The notes under the pieces: generated by a model | Database searches by the model: none | The model's input: only the letters and a program-made list of their open reading frames with translations | What the model was told of the DNA's origin: nothing | Part shown: positions 1 to 7,821 of the stretch, one piece after another | Layout of the letters: the number at the start of each line of letters is the position of its first letter | How positions within the stretch are numbered: the stretch's first letter is position 1 | From: Flavobacteriaceae bacterium | Lineage (GTDB): Bacteria > Bacteroidota > Bacteroidia > Flavobacteriales > Flavobacteriaceae | Direction of reading: 5' to 3' | Assembly (NCBI GenBank): GCA_947461915.1 | Contig: CANHNG010000005.1 | Location: 1-18,522 of the forward strand | DNA length: 18,522 nucleotides | Made by a program: the position numbers and the translations under genes

Positions 1-1
1 A

Positions 2-883
2 AACGCTGTAAAAAGCATCGAAGAAAGTTACAAAAACAATGTAACCGATGAATTTATTAACCCTATTATTGTGGTTGATGAAAGTGACAAACCATTGGCC
101 ACCATTAAGGAAAATGATGTTGTAATTTTCTTCAATTTTAGAACAGATAGAGGTCGCGAACTAACTGAAGCTTTGTCACAACAAGATTTCCACGAGCAAA
201 ACATGCACAAACTCAATTTGTATTATGTAACGCTGACCAATTATGATGAAACGTATGAGAACGTAAAAGTGGTTTATAATAAGGATAATGTTACAGAAAC
301 CTTGGGTGAAGTCTTGGAAAAAGCAAACAAAAAACAAATCAGGATTGCCGAAACCGAAAAATATCCTCACGTAACATTCTTCTTTTCCGGCGGAAGAGAA
401 TTACCTTTTATTGGAGAAAGCAGAATTCTGAAAAATTCACCAAAAGTAGCTACTTATGATTTACAACCCGAGATGAGCGCTTATGATCTGGCGGATGCGC
501 TAGTTCCTGAACTTGAAAAAGGCGAAGTGGATTTTGTTTGTCTCAATTTTGCTAATGGCGACATGGTAGGACATACTGGAGTGATGAGTGCGGCAATAAA
601 AGCCTGCGAAGCAGTCGATAAATGTGTCAAGAAAGTAGTTACGGCAGCTTTGGCCAATAATTATACAACTCTTATAATTGCAGACCATGGCAATTGTGAA
701 ACGATGATAAATCCTGACGGGAGCCCAAATACGGCACACACCACCAATCCGGTTCCGATTATTTTAGTTGATAAGGAATTAATGGAAATTCACGATGGTG
801 TCTTAGGCGATATAGCCCCAACTATTTTGGAATTAATGGGGGTTGAAAAACCTGCCGTAATGACGAGGCATTCGTTATTGTAA
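2..883 (+). CDS. gpmI: 2,3-bisphosphoglycerate-independent phosphoglycerate mutase, C-terminal part (5' end outside window)
   Basis: This is the last 293 residues of cofactor-independent phosphoglycerate mutase, which interconverts 3- and 2-phosphoglycerate in glycolysis and gluconeogenesis using two Mn2+ ions in the cytoplasm. The reading frame is open from base 2, so the GTG at 71 is an internal valine and not a start. Family motifs visible in order are NFRTDRGREL (substrate-binding arginines), FFFSGG, FANGDMVGHTG (metal-ligand Asp and His), ADHGNCE (metal-ligand Asp and His) and the late histidine in TAHTTNPVP. The full protein is about 505 residues, so roughly 40% is missing upstream. It ends with the usual LMGVEKPAVMTRHSLL-type tail and is followed by a clear terminator, so it is not cotranscribed with the next gene. 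Identification is secure. Confidence 0.96.
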   Translation, partial: NAVKSIEESYKNNVTDEFINPIIVVDESDKPLATIKENDVVIFFNFRTDRGRELTEALSQQDFHEQNMHKLNLYYVTLTNYDETYENVKVVYNKDNVTETLGEVLEKANKKQIRIAETEKYPHVTFFFSGGRELPFIGESRILKNSPKVATYDLQPEMSAYDLADALVPELEKGEVDFVCLNFANGDMVGHTGVMSAAIKACEAVDKCVKKVVTAALANNYTTLIIADHGNCETMINPDGSPNTAHTTNPVPIILVDKELMEIHDGVLGDIAPTILELMGVEKPAVMTRHSLL

Positions 884-904
884 ATTCTATAATCTACAAT
901 TTTT

Positions 905-934
905 AAAACTACTTCATGTGAGTAGTTTTTTTTT
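905..934 (+). terminator. Rho-independent terminator after gpmI
   Basis: A perfect 9-base-pair stem (AAAACTACT at 905-913 pairing with AGTAGTTTT at 921-929) closes a 7-base loop and runs straight into a tract of nine T (926-934). It lies 21 bases after the gpmI stop and separates that gene from the exporter cluster. Confidence 0.9.
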
Positions 935-978
935 AATATAAATAATTGTTAAAATCTCAATATTAAAAGTAATACTAT

Positions 979-986
979 TATATTTG
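979..986 (+). promoter_or_regulatory. Bacteroidota -7 promoter box of the regulator-exporter cluster
   Basis: TATATTTG matches the TAnnTTTG consensus of Bacteroidota primary sigma factor promoters. It lies 18 bases before the ATG at 1005. No good TTG (-33) element was found at the expected spacing. The box overlaps the TTG at 984, which argues that 984 is not the translation start. Confidence 0.6.
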
Positions 987-1004
987 CAATCTAATACATT
1001 AAAA

Positions 1005-1679
1005 ATGGATCAAATTTTATCGAATATCAAAATTAAAGTAAACGAAAAGCTATATGTTAAAGATCCTGAAACTTCTACATTAGGAAAAAAAATAATTCAA
1101 GAGAGCATACTTTTAATTGACAATATTGGCTTCGAAGAATTTACATTTAAAAAATTAGGAGAAAAAATTGGTTCCAATGAAAGTTCTATTTATCGTTATT
1201 TCGAAAACAAGCATAAATTATTAGTGTATTTATCTTCTTGGTATTGGAGTTGGATAGAATATCGATTAGTTTTTGCCATATCTAATTATTCGGATTCTTG
1301 GGAAAAACTAAAGAAAGCCATCTTAATAGTAACTGAAAAGGTGGAAGACAACCAAAAAACGCAACATATTAATGAATCCATTTTGAATAAAATTATAATA
1401 GCTGAGTTTACTAAAACTTTTCACACCAAGGAAGTGGACCAAGAAAATAAAGAAGGTTTTTATTATATTTATATAAGAGTGATTAAAAGATTAACAAACA
1501 TAATCACTGAAATAAATCCAGATTATTTTTATCCAAAAAGTCTAGCTTCTAGCATTGTTGAAGGAGCAATGCATCAGCATTTTCTTAAGGATCACATGCA
1601 GGCTATTACAGACTGTAATGACACGACAAGTCCAACCGATTTTTACTTAAACTTAATCGAAAAAATTCTTAAAAAATAG
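1005..1679 (+). CDS. TetR/AcrR-family transcriptional regulator
   Basis: The product is a 224-residue protein with the N-terminal helix-turn-helix typical of TetR repressors. From about residue 27 the pattern is KKIIQESILLIDNIGFEEFTFKKLGEKIG, followed by NESSIYRYFENKHKLL at about 57-73, the recognition helix and the YxYFxxKxxLL signature. The remaining 150 residues are the variable ligand-binding and dimerisation part, helical and without a recognisable family. The ATG at 1005 is chosen over the in-frame TTG at 984 because 984 lies inside the -7 promoter box. The stop is 3 bases before the ABC transporter start, so the regulator is the first gene of the exporter operon and probably represses it, responding to an unknown ligand. 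That regulatory role is inferred from position only. Confidence 0.85.
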   Translation: MDQILSNIKIKVNEKLYVKDPETSTLGKKIIQESILLIDNIGFEEFTFKKLGEKIGSNESSIYRYFENKHKLLVYLSSWYWSWIEYRLVFAISNYSDSWEKLKKAILIVTEKVEDNQKTQHINESILNKIIIAEFTKTFHTKEVDQENKEGFYYIYIRVIKRLTNIITEINPDYFYPKSLASSIVEGAMHQHFLKDHMQAITDCNDTTSPTDFYLNLIEKILKK

Positions 1680-1682
1680 ATC

Positions 1683-3341
1683 ATGACTTCATTAAAACGA
1701 CTTTACAATCTTTTAGAATTAGACAAAAAAGATGTTTTACAAATTTTTTTCTATGCTATTTTTGCTGGAATCGTGAGTTTGTCTTTACCATTGGGTATTC
1801 AGGCTATCGTAAGCTTCATTCAATCCGGGCGTATCAGCGCTTCATGGATAGTATTGGTAATTCTCGTAGTTATTGGGGTGGCCCTAGTTGGTATTTTATC
1901 ATTGATGCAATTACGTATAACTGAAAATTTGCAACAAAAAATTTTTGTGCGTTCTTCTTTTGAATTTGCTACTCGTTTACCCAAAATAGAATTCAAAGAA
2001 CTACATGGCTATTATCCGCCTGAATTGGCCAATCGCTTTTTCGACACTTTGACCATTCAAAAGGGGACTTCAAAATTGCTGGTGGATTTTTCAGCTGCCA
2101 TTTTACAAATTATTTTTGGTATTGTTTTATTATCGCTTTACCATCCCTTCTTTATTATTTTCGGAATTTTATTGTTGATGCTGTTATATATTATTTTTAA
2201 ATTTTCCTATAATAAAGGAATTGAAACCAGCTTAAAAGAATCCAAAAACAAATACAAAACCGCGGGTTGGATACAAGAAATCGCTAGAAATAATTTCAGT
2301 TTTAGAAATGAATTCAACTACGATTTTGCCTTAGAAAAAAACAATGCCCTTATAAAAGATTATTTATACAGTCGAGAAAATCATTTTAATGTTATCAAAA
2401 GACAGTTTAGTCAACTCATAATTTTCAAAATAATTATTACGGCTAGCTTATTAATCATTGGTGGTTATTTAGTTTTGAACCAGCAAATGAATATTGGGCA
2501 ATTTGTGGCTTCAGAAATCATCATTTTGTTGGTAATCAATTCTGTTGAGAAAATCATTCTTGGACTAGAAACTTTCTATGACGTATTAACGGCTGTAGAA
2601 AAAATTGGGCAAATTACCGATATGGAATTGGAAGAAGAGGTTGACATAGAGAACAAAAGTTGTTACACCAATATCACCCTTGAAACAGAAAATATGGAAT
2701 TTCAATTTCCGGAATCTACTTTTGGGATTTTAAAGAATATCAATGTGAAAATAAATCCAGGAGAGAAAATCATAATCGATGGGGAAAATGGTTCTGGAAA
2801 AACAACCTTGATTCGAGTGCTTTCTGGTTTATTACACCCAACCTCGGGTAACTTTATTATCAATGATGATACTTTTAAAAAAATAGACGTTAAACAATAC
2901 CGTTCGAGAATAGGAAGTATTATTCAAGGAGAAACCCCTTTTGAGGGAACTATTCTCGAAAACATCACTTTCAATGATAAAAACATCAGCTCCGAAGATT
3001 TAAAATGGGCTCTCGATGGAGTTCAATTGACGAACTTTATAAAAACACTGCCAAAAGGATTAGACACTGAAATTTTTCCGGAAGCAAAAGAATTATCCTC
3101 TTCAAATGCCCAAAAAATCTTGTTGGCCAGAAGTATTATTCACAAACCCAACATTTTGTTTTATGAAGAACCAACCGATAAAATGGACGTTAAAATAGCC
3201 AATGAGATCATCGACTTTATTACATCCGAAAAAAACAAATGGACGGTAGTTGTCTCCTCTCAAAACCCTCATTGGCTTAGAAAATGTGAACGAGAAATTA
3301 CAATGCAAAAAGGCACTATCATATCAGATACTAAAAAATAA
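1683..3341 (+). CDS. ABC exporter half-transporter (membrane domain plus degenerate ATPase domain)
   Basis: The protein has 552 residues. Residues 1-310 form an ABC exporter membrane domain with six hydrophobic segments at about 18-46, 52-77, 133-151, 153-174, 244-265 and 272-294. Residues 330-552 form an ATPase domain. Walker A is intact (GENGSGKT, 367-374), as are the Q-loop glutamine (Q415), an aromatic A-loop residue (F342) and the D-loop aspartate (D502). The other catalytic motifs are altered: LSGGQ is LSSSN (471-475), Walker B reads ILFYEEP (491-497) with Glu for Asp though the next Glu is kept, and the H-loop His is Gln527. There is no N-terminal C39 peptidase domain. The gene lies between a TetR gene (3-base gap) and an HlyD gene (4-base gap), so it should be the inner-membrane part of a tripartite export system. 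The substrate is unknown. Family assignment is firm, but ATPase competence is doubtful. Confidence 0.9.
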   Translation: MTSLKRLYNLLELDKKDVLQIFFYAIFAGIVSLSLPLGIQAIVSFIQSGRISASWIVLVILVVIGVALVGILSLMQLRITENLQQKIFVRSSFEFATRLPKIEFKELHGYYPPELANRFFDTLTIQKGTSKLLVDFSAAILQIIFGIVLLSLYHPFFIIFGILLLMLLYIIFKFSYNKGIETSLKESKNKYKTAGWIQEIARNNFSFRNEFNYDFALEKNNALIKDYLYSRENHFNVIKRQFSQLIIFKIIITASLLIIGGYLVLNQQMNIGQFVASEIIILLVINSVEKIILGLETFYDVLTAVEKIGQITDMELEEEVDIENKSCYTNITLETENMEFQFPESTFGILKNINVKINPGEKIIIDGENGSGKTTLIRVLSGLLHPTSGNFIINDDTFKKIDVKQYRSRIGSIIQGETPFEGTILENITFNDKNISSEDLKWALDGVQLTNFIKTLPKGLDTEIFPEAKELSSSNAQKILLARSIIHKPNILFYEEPTDKMDVKIANEIIDFITSEKNKWTVVVSSQNPHWLRKCEREITMQKGTIISDTKK

Positions 3342-3345
3342 GAGT

Positions 3346-4695
3346 ATGTTAAATATATCCGACAAAAAATCAATAAACAATGATGCTCTTGAAAAATATT
3401 CTACTGTAAAAAATTTGAGCAACAGACCGCATTACAAAATATTGAATCGAATAATTCTTACGGTTTCCATATTTGCATTAATAGCCCTTTTCTTGCCTTG
3501 GACACAAAATATTTCGGGTTCTGGAGCTGTTACAACTTTAAAACCGAATCAAAGGCCACAAACTATTCAATCCGTTATTTCTGGTAGAATTGAAAAATGG
3601 TATGTGCAAGAAGGCAATTATGTTGAAAAAGGCGACACTATTATTTTTATATCTGAAATCAAAGAAGACTATTTGGATCCAAACTTGGTAAAAAACACCA
3701 AAAACCAAGTGGATGCCAAAAAACAATCCTTGGAATCATATGGTTCGAAAGTAGCAATACTTTCCAAGCAAATGCAAGCTATCAAAAGAGAAAAAGTTTT
3801 AAAACTTAAACAAGCAGAGAATAAAATAAAGCAAGCTCGTTTGAAAATAAAAAGTGACAGCATGGATTTTGTGGCGGCAAAAACGCAATTGAAAATTGCC
3901 AACACCCAATACAACCGTTCCTTACAATTAAATAAAGAAGGATTAAAAGCTTTATCTGATGTAGAAGAAAAACGTTTAAAACTGCAAGAAACTGAAGCTA
4001 AAATCATCACTCAAGAAAATAAATTTTACACTAGTAAAAATGAATTCATCAATACGGAAATGGAAATCAATCGGATCTCCGCAGAATATTCTGAAAAAAT
4101 TTCAAAAGCACAGAGCGATCAATATACAGCAATGAGCAACCAATACGACACCGAAGCACAAGTTAGCAAATTAGAAAATCAATATGCTAATTATAGCATT
4201 CGAAACGGAATGTATTACATCAAAGCACCGCAAAGTGGCTATATCAATAGAACTCTCCAATCAGGAATTGGGGAAAACATTAAAGAAGGCACTCCCATTG
4301 CAACGATTATGCCTTCTAAATATGACATAGCCGTGGAATCTTTCGTAGATCCAATTGATTTACCTTTAATAAAAAGAGGCGAAAAAGTAAGAGTTTGGTT
4401 TGATGGTTGGCCAACAATTGTTTTCTCAGGATGGCCAGATATGTCTTATGGTACTTTTGGCGGTGAAGTTGTGGCTATAGAAAATTTCATTAGTGATAAT
4501 GGGAAATTCAGAATACTTATTGCTCCAGACAAAAACGAGGCTTCTTGGCCTAAACAATTAAGTATAGGCTCTGGTGCACAAACCATTGCTTTACTGAATA
4601 CCGTTCCGGTTTGGTTTGAGTTCTGGAGAACACTAAACGGTTTTCCACCCAATTATTACAAGGGAAAAGAGAAACCTTCAAAAGAAAAGAAATAA
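3346..4695 (+). CDS. HlyD-family periplasmic adaptor (membrane fusion) protein
   Basis: The product is 449 residues. It has a short cytoplasmic N-terminus, one membrane segment at about 35-52 (IILTVSIFALIALFLPW), and a biotinyl-lipoyl-like half motif at about 72-103 (QSVISGRIEKWYVQEGNYVEKGD). A long helical hairpin follows at about 110-285, rich in K, E, Q and A heptads. The second lipoyl half comes next (YYIKAPQSGYINRTLQSGIGENIKEGTPIATI), then a beta-barrel domain. This is the layout of HlyD/EmrA adaptors, which bridge an inner-membrane pump to a TolC channel. The ATG at 3346 is chosen because the frame upstream to 3250 lies inside the ABC transporter gene and reads as unrelated sequence; this start leaves a 4-base gap after the ABC stop. 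It should assemble with the products of the two flanking genes. Confidence 0.92.
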   Translation: MLNISDKKSINNDALEKYSTVKNLSNRPHYKILNRIILTVSIFALIALFLPWTQNISGSGAVTTLKPNQRPQTIQSVISGRIEKWYVQEGNYVEKGDTIIFISEIKEDYLDPNLVKNTKNQVDAKKQSLESYGSKVAILSKQMQAIKREKVLKLKQAENKIKQARLKIKSDSMDFVAAKTQLKIANTQYNRSLQLNKEGLKALSDVEEKRLKLQETEAKIITQENKFYTSKNEFINTEMEINRISAEYSEKISKAQSDQYTAMSNQYDTEAQVSKLENQYANYSIRNGMYYIKAPQSGYINRTLQSGIGENIKEGTPIATIMPSKYDIAVESFVDPIDLPLIKRGEKVRVWFDGWPTIVFSGWPDMSYGTFGGEVVAIENFISDNGKFRILIAPDKNEASWPKQLSIGSGAQTIALLNTVPVWFEFWRTLNGFPPNYYKGKEKPSKEKK

Positions 4696-4709
4696 TGAAA
4701 CGAGCAAGT

Positions 4710-4727
4710 ACAATTTCACACAGGAAA
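4710..4727 (+). other. 18-base identity to the E. coli lac operon leader
   Basis: ACAATTTCACACAGGAAA in the HlyD-TolC gap is, from memory, identical to the stretch between lac operator O1 and the lacZ start, including the AGGA ribosome-binding core. The flanks on both sides differ from lac. It is 52 bases before the TolC-gene ATG, too far to act as its ribosome-binding site. No function is claimed. Confidence 0.5.
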
Positions 4728-4779
4728 ATAATTATTTGCGAGTTCCATCTGACCATTAAAAATTAATAAAAATAAACAG

Positions 4780-6189
4780 ATGAAACACCTTCTTTTTATA
4801 CTCGTTTTAATAGGAACTACTATTTATGGTCAGTCTAAAAGCGAATCCACTTTACCTGTAAATCTCAAAGAAATGAGTTATAACGAGTACTTGGGTTTTG
4901 TAAAAAAATACCACCCATTGGTTAAAAATGCCAACTTAGAAATCAGTAAAGCACAAGCTAATTTGATGATGGCTCGTGGGGGCTTTGACCCAAAATTGCA
5001 ATTGGATTACAACAAAAAACAGTTTCAAGGAACAGAATATTATTCGATAATGAACAGCAGTTTCAAAATCCCGACTTGGTATGGAATCGACATAAAAGCA
5101 GGATTTGACGAAAACGAAGGGTATTATCTAAATCCACAAAACAAAACACCTAGTAATGGCTTAACATCTTTGGGAATCAGTGTTCCTCTTGGGCAAGGAT
5201 TGCTTATTAATCAAAGAATGGCCGATTTGCAAAAAGCAAAAATCCAAGTCAAATTAAGTCAGGCGGAACAAAAATTAGAAGCCATAGCTGTTTTATATGA
5301 TGCTTCGGTTGCTTATTTCAATTGGAAAAAAAACTATGAAGAAAAACTCTTATATGAAGATTATAGTATCAATGCTCAAAAAAGATATGATGGCATTAAA
5401 TCTTTAATAAAAGAAGGAGACGAACCGGCTATTGATAGTATTGAAGCTGGGATTGTTGTGAAAAATAGACTTTTGTCTCTCGAAGATTCTAAATTAAAAC
5501 TAACAAAAGCCAAATTAGAACTGTCGAACTTTCTTTGGCTTGAAAACAATATTCCACTTGAACTTGCCGAGGTGATTATTCCCGAGAAAAAACTGGGTCA
5601 AACTATTCAAGAAACTTTGAATATAAGCGATTTAGCCAATCCGAGATTTTCAGTACTGAATCATCCTAAAATAGAAGCTTTGCAAAGTAAAATTGATCTA
5701 TTGACTGTTGAGAAAAAAATGAAGGCCAATATGCTATTGCCAAAAATAGATGTTGGTTATTCCTATTTGGCTCAGCCAAATCCAACTACCCTCAACAGTA
5801 ATGACAATTATAAAGTGGGAGTCGATTTTTATTTTCCATTGTTTTTAAGAAAAGAACGTGGCAGTTTGAAATTTGCGCAATACAAAATTCAGGAATCCGA
5901 ATTTATACGTGATCTAGAAAAAGTGCAATTGACAAACAAAATCATTACCCAAAAAACAGAAATCCAGTCCTTAACAAAACAGCAAAAATTAATTGACAAA
6001 TTGGTTTCGGATTACGACACAATGCTGCAATCTGAAGAACGATTGTTTACTTTAGGGGAGAGTTCTCTTTTTCTGATTAATACTCGAGAGAATAATTTAG
6101 TGAGTGCCCAACTTTCTCAAATTGCATTAGAAAATCGTTTTTTTACTTCCAACTCGGAACTTTATAAAATAATGGCTAATCCTAATTAA
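4780..6189 (+). CDS. TolC-family outer-membrane efflux/secretion channel
   Basis: The protein has 469 residues, close to the size of E. coli TolC. It starts with a signal peptide (MKHLLFILVLIGTTIYGQ, probable cleavage near residue 17). The mature part shows two internally similar helical and strand repeats typical of outer-membrane efflux proteins. Features include NLEISKAQANLMMARGGFDP early in repeat 1, the YFNWKKNYEE region, and LPKIDVGYSYLAQPNP followed by VGVDFYFPLFLRKERG at the start of repeat 2. It ends with long coiled helices containing the GESSLFLINTRENN element. It is the last gene of the cluster and provides the trimeric channel through the outer membrane for the ABC-HlyD pump. The gap to hlyD is 84 bases, larger than the other gaps, but no promoter or terminator is evident in it. 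Confidence 0.92.
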   Translation: MKHLLFILVLIGTTIYGQSKSESTLPVNLKEMSYNEYLGFVKKYHPLVKNANLEISKAQANLMMARGGFDPKLQLDYNKKQFQGTEYYSIMNSSFKIPTWYGIDIKAGFDENEGYYLNPQNKTPSNGLTSLGISVPLGQGLLINQRMADLQKAKIQVKLSQAEQKLEAIAVLYDASVAYFNWKKNYEEKLLYEDYSINAQKRYDGIKSLIKEGDEPAIDSIEAGIVVKNRLLSLEDSKLKLTKAKLELSNFLWLENNIPLELAEVIIPEKKLGQTIQETLNISDLANPRFSVLNHPKIEALQSKIDLLTVEKKMKANMLLPKIDVGYSYLAQPNPTTLNSNDNYKVGVDFYFPLFLRKERGSLKFAQYKIQESEFIRDLEKVQLTNKIITQKTEIQSLTKQQKLIDKLVSDYDTMLQSEERLFTLGESSLFLINTRENNLVSAQLSQIALENRFFTSNSELYKIMANPN

Positions 6190-6204
6190 ATAATTTATAA
6201 ATTG

Positions 6205-6212
6205 TATTTTTG
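6205..6212 (+). promoter_or_regulatory. Bacteroidota -7 promoter box of map
   Basis: TATTTTTG fits TAnnTTTG and sits 18 bases before the map ATG. A 12-base AT palindrome (AATTTATAAATT, 6192-6203) lies directly before it. No clear -33 TTG is visible, since the upstream DNA is nearly all A and T. Confidence 0.6.
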
Positions 6213-6230
6213 CCGTCTGAAAATTGATTT

Positions 6231-7049
6231 ATGATTATCCCAAAAACTCGAGAGGAAATAGAATTAATGCGTGAGAGTGCTTTAATCGTTTCGAAAACAT
6301 TAGGAATGATTGCCTCCGAAATCAAGGAAGGAGTTACCACTTTATACTTAGACAAACTAGCCGAAGAATTCATCCGTGATCACGGTGCGGTTCCTAGTTT
6401 CCTTGGATTATATGGTTTTCCAAACTCGCTTTGCATGAGTCCAAATGCACAAGTGGTTCACGGAATTCCAAACAACAAACCATTGGAAAGTGGCGACGTT
6501 ATTTCGGTAGATTGTGGTGCTTTCAAAAATGGCTTCCATGGCGACCACGCCTATTCTTTCGAGATTGGAGAAGTTGCTCCAGAGACCAAAAAATTATTGC
6601 AGGTTACTAAAGAATCCTTATACGTTGGAATCCGAGAATTGAAATTGGGAAACCGCGTGGAAGATGTTGGAAGTGCTATTCAAAAATATACTGAAAGTCA
6701 TGGCTACGGTGTCGTTCGGGAATTGGTAGGTCACGGATTGGGCCAAAAAATGCACGAAGATCCAGAAATGCCCAATTACGGAAAACGGGGCCGCGGAAAA
6801 CTTTTTGTTGAAGGCATGGTTGTGGCTATTGAACCCATGATTAATATGGGAACTAAAAATATCAAGCAACTCAAAGACGGATGGACAATTCTGACTGCCG
6901 ATGGAAAACCAAGCGCCCATTTTGAACACGATGTGGCAATAATTGACGGTAAACCAGAGATTTTATCCACTTTTGCTTATGTGTATCAAGCTTTGGGAAT
7001 CGTAAGCAATGAGGAAGATGAATTTAGAAGACAACCGCTAAAACTCTAA
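6231..7049 (+). CDS. map: Methionine aminopeptidase, type I
   Basis: The 272-residue enzyme removes the initiator methionine from nascent proteins in the cytoplasm. The five metal ligands of the pita-bread fold are all present: D94 (SVDCGA), D105 (HGDHAYSF), H168 (LVGHGLG), E201 (AIEPMI) and E232 (FEHDVAI). The substrate-contact histidine H77 in VVHGIP is also there. There is no N-terminal zinc-finger extension, so this is the bacterial type Ia form, slightly longer than the roughly 260-residue E. coli enzyme because of a C-terminal tail ending EEDEFRRQPLKL. The ATG at 6231 fits the family N-terminus and lies just after a -7 promoter box. Its stop overlaps the start of the following methyltransferase gene by one base, so the two are probably translated together. 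Confidence 0.97.
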   Translation: MIIPKTREEIELMRESALIVSKTLGMIASEIKEGVTTLYLDKLAEEFIRDHGAVPSFLGLYGFPNSLCMSPNAQVVHGIPNNKPLESGDVISVDCGAFKNGFHGDHAYSFEIGEVAPETKKLLQVTKESLYVGIRELKLGNRVEDVGSAIQKYTESHGYGVVRELVGHGLGQKMHEDPEMPNYGKRGRGKLFVEGMVVAIEPMINMGTKNIKQLKDGWTILTADGKPSAHFEHDVAIIDGKPEILSTFAYVYQALGIVSNEEDEFRRQPLKL

Positions 7050-7819
7050 TGAAAAAGCTTTTTAAATTAATCCTCAATACCATCCCTCGTCCCATACTAA
7101 TTAGACTGAGTTATTTGGCACGTCCCATTCTGGCAATTATACTACAGGGAAATAAATTCACCGATCCAATAGACGGTAGAAGTTTCAAAATGTTCCTGCC
7201 TTATGGCTACGGAACACAACGCAATAATGTCCTTTCGCCAAGCACACTCTCGTTGGAAAGACACCGTTTATTATGGTTGTATTTGAATGATAAAACCGAT
7301 TTTTTTACTTCAAACGAGAAAAAGAAAGTTTTGCATTTTGCACCAGAACAAGCTTTTTACAAATTGTTCCGAAATCAAAAAAACATCGACTACACCACAA
7401 CCGATTTGTTTTCGCCACTTGCCGATGTGAAAGCTGATATTTGCAATTTGCCTTTTGAGGACAATTCTTATGACACCATTTTTTGCAACCACGTATTAGA
7501 ACATATTCCGGATGACACCAAAGCAATGCAGGAATTATTCCGAGTTTTGAAAAAAGGAGGAATGGCAATCCTGCAAATTCCGCAAGAATTGGCAAGAGCT
7601 ACGACTTTTTCTGACGATTCCATTACGGATCAGAAAGAGCGTGCCAAAATATTTGGACAATACGATCACGTCCGCATTTACGGACGTGATTATTTTGACA
7701 AATTGAGAAGTATTGGATTCACAGTTGTTGAAGAAGATTACACTAATAAAATTGCCCCAGAATTAGTAGAAAAATACTGTTTAGCCAAAGGTGAAATCAT
7801 CCCTGTGTGTTTTAAATAA
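7049..7819 (+). CDS. Class I SAM-dependent methyltransferase (Methyltransf_11 type, atypical motif I)
   Basis: The product is 256 residues. The C-terminal two thirds has the Rossmann methyltransferase pattern: an acidic residue after strand 2 (YTTTDL, D119), the ADICNLPFEDNSYDTIFCNHVLEHIP stretch (about 129-154) with the FxNHVLEHI motif of Methyltransf_11, and then LFRVLKKGGMAILQIP. The usual glycine-rich SAM-binding motif I (DxGxGxG) is absent; in its place is VLHFAPEQ (94-101). The same HFAPE-type replacement is known, from memory, in a group of bacterial methyltransferases often found near glycosyltransferases, so it may be a family trait rather than decay. The N-terminal 50 residues are basic and partly hydrophobic (IPRPILIRLSYLARPILAIIL), possibly a membrane-associating helix. 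The substrate is unknown. It overlaps map by one base (TAATG). Confidence 0.8.
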   Translation: MKKLFKLILNTIPRPILIRLSYLARPILAIILQGNKFTDPIDGRSFKMFLPYGYGTQRNNVLSPSTLSLERHRLLWLYLNDKTDFFTSNEKKKVLHFAPEQAFYKLFRNQKNIDYTTTDLFSPLADVKADICNLPFEDNSYDTIFCNHVLEHIPDDTKAMQELFRVLKKGGMAILQIPQELARATTFSDDSITDQKERAKIFGQYDHVRIYGRDYFDKLRSIGFTVVEEDYTNKIAPELVEKYCLAKGEIIPVCFK

Positions 7820-7821
7820 AC

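Noticed and set aside
71..73. GTG as the start of the first gene
   Set aside because: The frame continues upstream to base 2 with convincing phosphoglycerate mutase sequence, so this valine codon is internal.
1683..3341. Pseudogene call for the ABC transporter because of its degenerate ATPase motifs
   Set aside because: The 552-codon frame is uninterrupted, Walker A and the membrane helices are intact, and tight spacing to its partners is kept, so it looks selected and functional in some form.
3250..3345. Longer HlyD reading frame starting inside the ABC gene
   Set aside because: The extra 32 residues overlap the conserved end of the ABC ATPase domain and look unlike an HlyD N-terminus; the ATG at 3346 follows the ABC stop directly.
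3669..4010. 113-residue open frame on the minus strand inside the HlyD gene
   Set aside because: It is antisense to the coiled-coil coding region; the lysine and glutamate codons there read as phenylalanine and leucine on the other strand and mimic a membrane protein.
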